A stretch of 64,000 nt of DNA from Lachnospiraceae bacterium (GTDB taxonomy: Bacteria; Bacillota; Clostridia; Lachnospirales; Lachnospiraceae), in the NCBI GenBank assembly GCA_910574805.1, contig CAJTCV010000008.1:124001-188000 (forward strand), written 5' to 3'. The position numbers were made by a program, and so were the translations under genes. Each line of letters opens with the position of its first letter. Within the stretch, counting starts at the first letter, position 1. Below, piece after piece: positions 35,708 to 42,717 of the stretch. A model generated the notes under the pieces. It did not search any database. It was not told the origin of the DNA and saw only the letters and a list, made by a program, of their open reading frames with translations.

Positions 35708-36553
35708 ATGTTCTATCAGTCACAGAAGATGAAGCTTCGATGTGTCCGCATTGTGAAAAAAGGCAGGACGAACGACATCGTCATATGTGAGGATCTGCAT
35801 ACCTCTGCCCGGAATCTGTACACGCTGCTGGTGATCAGGGAGCATGAGATGGTCAAGACCTATCTGGAAGTATTTGAACAGGCAGGACTTGCGGCCCAGG
35901 ACTCCTATATTGACTGCTTTTCCGATCAGGGCGCCTTCTGTATGGTGTTTGCCTACCAGCAGGAACGGCCGCTGAAGGAATTTTACATGGGAGAGTCCTA
36001 CACGCTGACGGAATGTGAGAATGTGTGCTTTGGCATCATTATGGCCTGTATTACTTCCAATCTGCCCTATCCGCTTCTGTATCTGATTCTGGAGCAGGGA
36101 CAGCTTCATCTGTCGAAAGATCATACGGTCTGTCTGGGCTATCAGATTGATCTGGAGGAGCTGGACCCGGGGAAAACCGAGCGGGACTGTGCGGTGCAGT
36201 GCGCGTCGATTCTGCGGGATCTCTTAAAGCCCAAGGCTTCTCAGAAGGCGTTTAGCTACCGTCTTCTGGAGAAAAAGATCGCACGGAAAAGTTACGGGCA
36301 GCTCATGGAACTGTACAAGGATATCCGGATTACGGCGGCGCCCGGACAGAAGATGGGGTTCAGAAAAAGAGCGGCGGGATGGTTTCGGCGCAATCAGGAC
36401 GGACTGTTCCGGGTTCTTCTGTATCTGTGCGCAGTGCTTGCGGCGCTGGTGCTTCTCTCCTTGCTGTCTCAGCTGTTTCTGGGAGATATACCATGGCTTC
36501 GCCTTCTTTTTAATGGATTTAAGATCATCGGGACCGAGACACTGGTCAGATAA
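35708..36553 (+). CDS. C-tail-anchored protein with possible degenerate kinase fold
   Basis: The 281-residue protein starts 2 bases after the previous stop. Residues 1-205 are soluble; residues about 233-259 form a single strong membrane helix, giving a cytoplasmic N-domain. The order of patterns recalls a Ser/Thr kinase: a strand with LYTLLVI, a hinge-like MVFAYQQERPLKEFY, and LEQGQLHLSKDHTVCLGY where kinases have the catalytic and metal loops. The catalytic Asp/Asn residues are missing, so if related it would be a pseudokinase. That link is inference from pattern order. It is co-directional with the membrane pseudo-cyclase that follows. Confidence 0.5.
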   Translation: MFYQSQKMKLRCVRIVKKGRTNDIVICEDLHTSARNLYTLLVIREHEMVKTYLEVFEQAGLAAQDSYIDCFSDQGAFCMVFAYQQERPLKEFYMGESYTLTECENVCFGIIMACITSNLPYPLLYLILEQGQLHLSKDHTVCLGYQIDLEELDPGKTERDCAVQCASILRDLLKPKASQKAFSYRLLEKKIARKSYGQLMELYKDIRITAAPGQKMGFRKRAAGWFRRNQDGLFRVLLYLCAVLAALVLLSLLSQLFLGDIPWLRLLFNGFKIIGTETLVR

Positions 36554-36574
36554 TCGGCGAAAGGATAAAGCTTT

Positions 36575-39007
36575 ATGAAAAAACAGATTCCATATATCGT
36601 TGCGCTTGCCTTTATGATCGCGGTGGCCGTTCTTGCGTTCCTGGACGGTCTGACCTGGAGCAGGGAGAGAATGAGGTCCGCGTATCTGGACGGGTGTATG
36701 CAGGGAGACCGGATCTATCTGGTGGAAAACATGGAGAGAGACGGAGTCCTCTATGTGATGGATTCCGACGGTGTGGTGGAAGAAGTCTCTCTGGCTTCCG
36801 AGGTGGAAAAGGGCAGTTTCTTTGTAAAGATTGACTATGAAGACAGCCTCTACGGACTTCTGGTAAAGAGGGAGACCGAAGAAGCGGCGTCCTGGCGATA
36901 TCGGATCGTGCAGTATGACGACCAGGGACGGATGACGGAGAAGACGCCGGAATTCACCCTGCAGCAGCCGGGGATCGTGACCGGATTTACCGCGGAACCC
37001 AAAGGATTTTATCTGACGGCGGTGCTGGAAGACGGGGTGTCCGTCGGGGCTTATTATGTGGACAAAAAGGAACTGGGAAGCGAAGAAGAGGAGCCTGCCG
37101 CAAAGAAACTGTCGCAGATGGGCGGCGCGCCCTCCGGGCGTATGCTGGTCGAGGCCCGGTATGAGAAGGGGGAATTTCTTTACCGTCTGGATGACGGAAG
37201 CGGACTCGGGGACTTTCAGGTGGAGGAGAAGCTTCAGGCGGCCTTCTGGTACCGAAGTCTGTCCGTCGGACAGCTTATGAAGGTCCGTCAGGATAGGATG
37301 TTTCTCTATGGGGGCCTTCTGCTCTTTGGCTACGCGGTGCTGCTTTTGTTCCTGACTGTCCTTCGGAACCGCAGTCACACCGTCTATACGATCGCGGTGG
37401 TGGAGCTGGCCCTGTTGGTGATCACTCTTGCGGGTGCGGTGCAGGTGCCGCGGATACAGGAGAAAGCCAGAGAAGAGGAGGCCAGGCGGTTCGGTCGCTA
37501 TTACGTCAGGGCTCTGACCGAAGAGATGGGAAACCCGGAGAGGTATCATCCGAAGGAAGCAAATTTTTACGAGGGAGAAGAGTATGAGACCCTGCGGGCG
37601 CAGCTGTCCCGGTTCGTCCGTCAGGATGACATCTCAGAGATTTTCGCGGATATCTGTCTGGTGAGCGGAAAAGACCACCGGGTTTTGGTCAGCGTCAGCG
37701 GCCGCAACGGACAGATGTTTGAGGAAATCTACGGAGTGGGAACGCGGAAACTGCTGGATAAGCTGACGAACGACGGCCGGGAGGGCAGTATGTTCATCGG
37801 CATCCAGGGGAGAACCCACCAGGTGATCGGAGTGGCGGCCTCAGAGGGATTGTCTCCGGAATATCTGATGCTGGGAATCACCCGGCAGGAGGATGGATTC
37901 CGCTCCCCCTTCCGGAGTCTGGTATCGCCGTTTCTTTACGCGGGGCTTGTGTTCCTGGTCGGCAGCGCGGTCAGTATCTGGCTGCTGCTTTTACAGGGCA
38001 GGGAGCTAAAACACTTGGCGGCAGCCATGCAGATGCTGGCAAGTGGCGAGACCGAGATTAAAAAAGAAGCCGTCCACGGAAAAGATGTGGACTTTATGTG
38101 GAACAGCCTGATGGAGACAAGGAAGACCATCAGCCGAATCAACTATACAAAGTATCAGATCTTTGAGTCGTGCTACCGCTTTGCGCCCAAGAATATCGAA
38201 AAGATACTGGGTAAGGATTCCATCACGGAAGTAGGCAGCGGAGACATGGTGCTGCTGCATGGGACCGTGGCGGTCATCTCCTCCGACCGGGCGGAGGGCA
38301 GCGGTCAGGCAGTCGCAGAGCAAATCAGCAGCTTTGTATCCCTGATCGAACAGCACCAGGAGCGAAGCGGCGGCTTCTTTGTGTCCGGAGATTGCAGTCT
38401 GGATACGATGAAGGTGCTGTTTCTGGAAGCTTCCAGAGACACCATAGAGTTCGGCGTCTCTCTGATTCAGGGATTTCTGGAACAGGATCAGAAGGTTTTG
38501 CAGAACCGGAGAGCGGGAATTCTGCTGCACTATTCCCAGTACATGTACGGGGTGGCGGGCACCAGGAAGCACAGCATTCCCTACCTGTTGTCCAGAGAAC
38601 TGGAGGAACTGGAGCGGTATGCCAGATGGTTTCAGACTTTAAATCTTCATCTGGTGATCACGGAGAGCGTCAAGAGCAGAGAACATCTGGACAGTCCGCT
38701 GCGCTATCTTGGTTATCTGCTCATCACAGGCACGAAGGAGCGGATTCGTCTGTACGAGGTGCTGGACGCCTGTCCTCTTCGGGAAGGCAGGAGCAAAGCC
38801 CAGACGGATGCCCGGTTCCAGAAGGGAATCCACCTGTTTTATCAGCATGATTTTTATCTGGCAAGAAGCGCATTTAACGAGGTGCTCCGGGAGAATCCGG
38901 AGGATTCCATGGCCACCTGGTATCTGTTCACCTGTGAAAAATACCTGAATGAAGCAAATATTCAGGGCGACATCTGCAGGCTCTGCCCGGACGATGCAGA
39001 ATTATAA
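36575..39007 (+). CDS. membrane protein with degenerate class III nucleotidyl-cyclase domain and TPR
   Basis: The 810-residue protein has membrane segments near residues 6-24, 242-265, 270-290 and 452-475, extracytoplasmic domains between them, a HAMP-like linker, then a region (about 535-700) that follows class III cyclase order: FAPKNIEKILGKDSITEVGSG, a VAVISSD strand where cyclases have FADI, GILLHYSQYMYGVAGT where they have G(I/V)HTG, and a late VITESV. The metal-binding Asp residues and the usual catalytic Asn/Arg pattern are not seen, so it is probably inactive. The C-terminus (about 745-795) has a TPR-like repeat (FQKGIHLFYQHDFYLARSAFNEVLRENPED). A signalling or scaffold role for the CIS is inferred. 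Confidence 0.6.
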   Translation: MKKQIPYIVALAFMIAVAVLAFLDGLTWSRERMRSAYLDGCMQGDRIYLVENMERDGVLYVMDSDGVVEEVSLASEVEKGSFFVKIDYEDSLYGLLVKRETEEAASWRYRIVQYDDQGRMTEKTPEFTLQQPGIVTGFTAEPKGFYLTAVLEDGVSVGAYYVDKKELGSEEEEPAAKKLSQMGGAPSGRMLVEARYEKGEFLYRLDDGSGLGDFQVEEKLQAAFWYRSLSVGQLMKVRQDRMFLYGGLLLFGYAVLLLFLTVLRNRSHTVYTIAVVELALLVITLAGAVQVPRIQEKAREEEARRFGRYYVRALTEEMGNPERYHPKEANFYEGEEYETLRAQLSRFVRQDDISEIFADICLVSGKDHRVLVSVSGRNGQMFEEIYGVGTRKLLDKLTNDGREGSMFIGIQGRTHQVIGVAASEGLSPEYLMLGITRQEDGFRSPFRSLVSPFLYAGLVFLVGSAVSIWLLLLQGRELKHLAAAMQMLASGETEIKKEAVHGKDVDFMWNSLMETRKTISRINYTKYQIFESCYRFAPKNIEKILGKDSITEVGSGDMVLLHGTVAVISSDRAEGSGQAVAEQISSFVSLIEQHQERSGGFFVSGDCSLDTMKVLFLEASRDTIEFGVSLIQGFLEQDQKVLQNRRAGILLHYSQYMYGVAGTRKHSIPYLLSRELEELERYARWFQTLNLHLVITESVKSREHLDSPLRYLGYLLITGTKERIRLYEVLDACPLREGRSKAQTDARFQKGIHLFYQHDFYLARSAFNEVLRENPEDSMATWYLFTCEKYLNEANIQGDICRLCPDDAEL

Positions 39008-39017
39008 TCAAAAAACA

Positions 39018-39116
39018 GCATCTGACCGACCGAAGCCCCGGAAGGATTTTATGAAGCCGAAGGCGGCAGAAAATGCTTCCAGATAGGGGGGCGTAGGGAG
39101 TGTCGGATGTGGAACT
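39018..39116 (+). repeat. intergenic structured element (family 1)
   Basis: GCATCTGAC (39018-39026) pairs with GTCGGATGT (39102-39110), followed by GGAACT (39111-39116). The interior GGAAGGATTTT pairs with AAAATGCTTCC with one mismatch, as in the copies at 40.4 kb. The ribosome binding site of the MORN gene follows after ATAATAAG. Confidence 0.75.
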
Positions 39117-39138
39117 ATAATAAGAAAGGGGGATGAGG

Positions 39139-40362
39139 ATGGGCGATAATCTGTTCAAAGTTCTGATCACATCGGCCAAGGCGAAGGTGACGCCGCTTGT
39201 GACGAAGATCAAGCTCTGGACCAGCTGGAACTTTATCCGCACCCGGCTGATCACCAGAATCCGGGATTTCTTCACCTCTCTTTTCAACGTCAGGCCCCGG
39301 CACAAAAAGGATTATTACGAGATGTTCGGCTGGCTGGTCAGCCGGCGGCTGGCCATCGCCCTGATGGTGGCGGTGGGCGTATTCAGTCTCTATTATCTGT
39401 TCAGCGTCCATTCGATCCTTCCCTCCGCGAAGACGGAAGGGGTAAAGACCTACGATTATGATTCCATCCTGCTCCGATTTGCGAAAGAGAAGGTCCGCAT
39501 CCTAGGGAAATCCGGCTATCTGGCCTACGAGGGGCAGGTGGAAAACGGAAGCGTTACCGGGTACGGAACCTTGTATAATCCCCAGGGAGTCGTGGTGTAT
39601 CAGGGCAATTTCGATAAAAACCAGTATCAGGGCAGCGGCACCCGTTATTACGACAGCGGAATCACCATGTATGTGGGAGAATTCGAACAGAATTTATTTC
39701 ATGGAAGCGGAAAATTATATCGGGAAAGCGGAAGTCTTGCCTATGACGGAGAGTTTTCCCTTGGGAAGAGAGAAGGGGAGGGCAGACTGTACGATTCCGG
39801 AGGAAATTTGATCTACACCGGCAGCTTTGCCCACGACGCGCTTTTATACAGCGCGCTGCTTGGAAAAAAAGTGTCGGAGGTCTCCGAAGCCTATAAGGGA
39901 ACGCGGACCCTTTACGAAGGCGGTCAGGACTTCGTGGTGGTTCTGGAAGACATCGGAGCCATGTATCTGGGAGCGGCGGAGACCGATACCCTGAACGGCG
40001 AGCGGACGGTGGAGCAGGTGCTGGTCTTACAGGATTCCTTCCAGGGGGGAGGGGTCGTCTGCACCGATATCCCTGAATTGAGAGAATACTTTGGAACGGA
40101 AGATTACGCGGGCAACGCCTCCGTCACCCTTCTGGAGGCCGTAGCCGTGGGCCGGGCGGTTTCCAGAGGAACGGGCATCGGATTTCGGCGGGAAGTGGAG
40201 ATGGAGGTCACCTCGGAATATGAAGATTATTATCAGGTGGAGGGCTACGACGAGAACTATACGGTCTATCTGTACTCCTTCCACAAAGACGGGCTGATCT
40301 ATAACTTTGTCTGCCAGAACAAAGAAGAAGGATTCTCCTTCTATACCATCGAGCCGATGTAG
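39139..40362 (+). CDS. MORN-repeat membrane protein
   Basis: The 407-residue protein has a basic N-terminus, one membrane segment (about residues 68-92, RRLAIALMVAVGVFSLYYLF), then about five MORN repeats (about 128-235) of the form YxGxFxxxxxxGxGxxYxxxG: YEGQVENG, YQGNFDKN, YVGEFEQN, YDGEFSLG, YTGSF. The rest is an unassigned alpha/beta region. MORN repeats often bind membranes or act as rigid scaffolds. Two ATGs (39133, 39139) compete; the second has better spacing from AAAGGGGG. Flanked by family-1 elements. Confidence 0.75.
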   Translation: MGDNLFKVLITSAKAKVTPLVTKIKLWTSWNFIRTRLITRIRDFFTSLFNVRPRHKKDYYEMFGWLVSRRLAIALMVAVGVFSLYYLFSVHSILPSAKTEGVKTYDYDSILLRFAKEKVRILGKSGYLAYEGQVENGSVTGYGTLYNPQGVVVYQGNFDKNQYQGSGTRYYDSGITMYVGEFEQNLFHGSGKLYRESGSLAYDGEFSLGKREGEGRLYDSGGNLIYTGSFAHDALLYSALLGKKVSEVSEAYKGTRTLYEGGQDFVVVLEDIGAMYLGAAETDTLNGERTVEQVLVLQDSFQGGGVVCTDIPELREYFGTEDYAGNASVTLLEAVAVGRAVSRGTGIGFRREVEMEVTSEYEDYYQVEGYDENYTVYLYSFHKDGLIYNFVCQNKEEGFSFYTIEPM

Positions 40363-40385
40363 TGTCAAATAACCTATAAAAAACA

Positions 40386-40481
40386 GCATCTGACCGAAAG
40401 CAGCCCCGGAAGGATTTTACGGAACAAAGTGAGGGAAAATTCTTCCAGATACTGGGGCGAAGTGAGGGCAGATGCGGGACT
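40386..40481 (+). repeat. intergenic structured element, first of two tandem copies (family 1)
   Basis: GCATCTG (40386-40392) pairs with CAGATGC (40469-40475), then GCCCC/GGGGC (40403-40407 / 40454-40458), then an 11-bp helix GGAAGGATTTT / AAAATTCTTCC (40408-40418 / 40436-40446) with one G-U. GGGACT follows at 40476-40481. The unit repeats after 111 bases. Confidence 0.85.
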
Positions 40482-40496
40482 CAAATAAGAAAAACA

Positions 40497-40592
40497 GCAT
40501 CTGACCGAAAGCAGCCCCGGAAGGATTTTACGGAACGAAGTGAGGAAAAATTCTTCCAGACACTGGGGCGAAGTGAGGGCAGATGCGGGACT
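40497..40592 (+). repeat. intergenic structured element, second tandem copy (family 1)
   Basis: Nearly identical to the preceding copy: GCATCTG (40497-40503) pairs with CAGATGC (40580-40586) and GGGACT lies at 40587-40592, followed by CAAATCG and the GGAGG of the TolC-like gene. Confidence 0.85.
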
Positions 40593-40612
40593 CAAATCGA
40601 GGAGGCGGCGTC

Positions 40613-42655
40613 ATGAGAAAGAGGAATGGACGCGGCAGAGGGCTGATTCTTCTCCTACTGCTGTCAATTCTGGGAGGAATGGTCTCCGGCATGAACGTAC
40701 AGGCAGAAGAAGGTCTGCTGCTGACCCTGGATGCGGCGAAAAAGAACGGCGTGGCCAACAGTCCTAAGCTGGAAAAGCTGGAGAGTGAACGAAATGTAAA
40801 AGAAGTGTCTCTTAGACAGGCGGTCAAGTCCATCAAAGTTAAAAAAAAGAATATGTCCACCTTTCGCTGGTCTCCCCTTCTGTCTTTTAAATTTCCGGAG
40901 AAACCGGACCTGTCGGAGGCGTTCGAGTTCGAGTTTAAACCCATTCAGATCCAGGCCCAGATCGATACAGTCAATCATAAGATGACGGATCAGATACTGG
41001 AAGTGTATGAGGCGGTCTCCAACCTGTATGTGGACATCGTGATTCTGCAGGACAAGATCGCTTTTGAGGAGGAACGCCTGGAGGTCATGAACTTTACATT
41101 TCTGAAAAACCGCGCCGGACTGGTGACCGGGCAGACGGCAGAGAAGGATGTGGAGGCCATGGAGCGATCCTTAAAGGCGCTGAATGATCAGATCGCGTCA
41201 GACCAGAGAAATCTGAATGCAGACAAGAAAAAGCTGTCGGAGATGATCGGGATGGACGTGACCACCGGATATCGATTCGAGAATCCTTTCGTATCTTCAC
41301 GGATCGATCGGAGTAGCTTGAACGACCTGATCCAGTATACGCTGGATCATGATGAGAATTATTATGAGGTCTCCCTGAACGCGGCCACAAGCCTGATTTC
41401 GCTTCGAACGAATTACCGGTTGATGGAGGGGCAGTACGGCGGCAAAATGTCGTATATCTCCGATTTTGTGAATCAGGCGATTGCGGGCCAGAAGATCAGC
41501 CAGAAGGCGTTTAAAAATCAGTATGAAGAATTCTTAAAAGCCATTGATGAACCATGGCAGGGAAATGTCCGGATTCTGTTTATCCGGATTCCAAAGGAAT
41601 GGTTCAAAGGTCAGATCTCCGGCATCCGCTATGTGGAGGATGAGCCGTACGCCTTATATGAGGCGGCGTTGGAGTATCAGGACGCGCTTCTGGAAAAGCA
41701 GAACGAGGAGCGGTCCTTAAGGCAGCAGGTGGAAGAGAGCTTCAACAATCTGGTCAGCATGCGGAATGCCTATGACACCCTGGCGGAGCAGGTGAAGGAG
41801 GCGGAGAAAAGCCTTCGCGCCGAGGCGGCGCTGAACCGGCTGGGGGAACTGACCTACGAAGAATACAGCACTTCCCTGGCTTCCTATGAGGAGACGCAGA
41901 ATGAGATGTATGAAGCGCTGGGCGCCTACTCCCAGGCGCTGTATTCCTTTGACCGGCTCACCTGCGGGGGCGTGACCGCTCTTCTTCAAGGGACGGGGGC
42001 GGATCTGAACGCGGGAAGCGGCGGAGAGAGCTATGTGGACGAGGAGTACGCAGGCGGCGCGTATTACTATATAGAACCGATCATCGACCAGCAGGAATTC
42101 CGGGTTGGCGTGAGCATTCCGTCAGATTTCCAGCTGGAGGTCACTCATTTTGAACTCTGGTGCGATCAGATCCAGATCGGGGCCCGCACGGAGATTGGCA
42201 GCACCATCCGGCATCTGGGTCTGTCCGTGGATCAAGTGTCTGAAGTAAAGCTTCGGTTCTACAACGGCGGCGAGTTCGTAGACGACTGCGTGATCGATCC
42301 CGAGGTTTACAGCGGTCCCATAACGCTTGTAAAAGACTATCGGATTTTGGAGCAGGAAGGGACGCGGATCGGAACCTATACGGTGGAGAGCTATCCGGCG
42401 ACGGGGATGACGGGGATCATTCTCTTGCCGGACCCGTCGGAAGGGATCGGCTATTACCGGATTCGGAATCAGGAGGGAAGCTGTCTGTTGGGAGACGCAC
42501 TGCTGCCCATAGAGACAGAGTTTCGCCACCTTTCGCTGGTGCAAGAGGGGATGGAGGAGCTGACTATCGAATTTTTCGGTACAGATTCCGGGCTTTTATA
42601 CACCGGGTATTTTGAGACCGGCAGTCAGACACTGATAAAAGAGGAACTGGAGTAA
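40613..42655 (+). CDS. secreted TolC/OEP-like coiled-coil protein
   Basis: The 680-residue protein has a signal peptide (about 1-32) and then two long helical hairpins in the order seen in outer-membrane efflux proteins: LTLDAAKKNGVANSPKLEKL at the start of the first, and YDTLAEQVKEAEKSLRAEAALNRLGELTYEEYST in the second. Between and after these are non-TolC insertions, and the C-terminal 200 residues are beta-rich and unassigned. TolC normally spans an outer membrane, which Lachnospiraceae lack, so it probably acts as an extracytoplasmic coiled-coil barrel or stalk. It sits upstream of the CIS structural genes. Its ribosome binding site is GAGGAGG. Confidence 0.65.
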   Translation: MRKRNGRGRGLILLLLLSILGGMVSGMNVQAEEGLLLTLDAAKKNGVANSPKLEKLESERNVKEVSLRQAVKSIKVKKKNMSTFRWSPLLSFKFPEKPDLSEAFEFEFKPIQIQAQIDTVNHKMTDQILEVYEAVSNLYVDIVILQDKIAFEEERLEVMNFTFLKNRAGLVTGQTAEKDVEAMERSLKALNDQIASDQRNLNADKKKLSEMIGMDVTTGYRFENPFVSSRIDRSSLNDLIQYTLDHDENYYEVSLNAATSLISLRTNYRLMEGQYGGKMSYISDFVNQAIAGQKISQKAFKNQYEEFLKAIDEPWQGNVRILFIRIPKEWFKGQISGIRYVEDEPYALYEAALEYQDALLEKQNEERSLRQQVEESFNNLVSMRNAYDTLAEQVKEAEKSLRAEAALNRLGELTYEEYSTSLASYEETQNEMYEALGAYSQALYSFDRLTCGGVTALLQGTGADLNAGSGGESYVDEEYAGGAYYYIEPIIDQQEFRVGVSIPSDFQLEVTHFELWCDQIQIGARTEIGSTIRHLGLSVDQVSEVKLRFYNGGEFVDDCVIDPEVYSGPITLVKDYRILEQEGTRIGTYTVESYPATGMTGIILLPDPSEGIGYYRIRNQEGSCLLGDALLPIETEFRHLSLVQEGMEELTIEFFGTDSGLLYTGYFETGSQTLIKEELE

Positions 42656-42708
42656 CTGTTCAGCACAGGACGAAGCACTTGTTGCTGAGGCCGTAAGAAC
42701 ATGATTCA
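42652..42708 (+). repeat. left-end fragment of a MITE-like element (family 2)
   Basis: These 57 bases differ at about seven positions from the left part of the full element at 47257-47389. They begin GTAACTGTTCAGCACAGG and contain TCAGCA / TGCTGA pairing. The fragment begins inside the stop codon of the TolC-like gene and runs up to the next ribosome binding site. Confidence 0.7.
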
Positions 42709-42717
42709 GGAGGAAAC

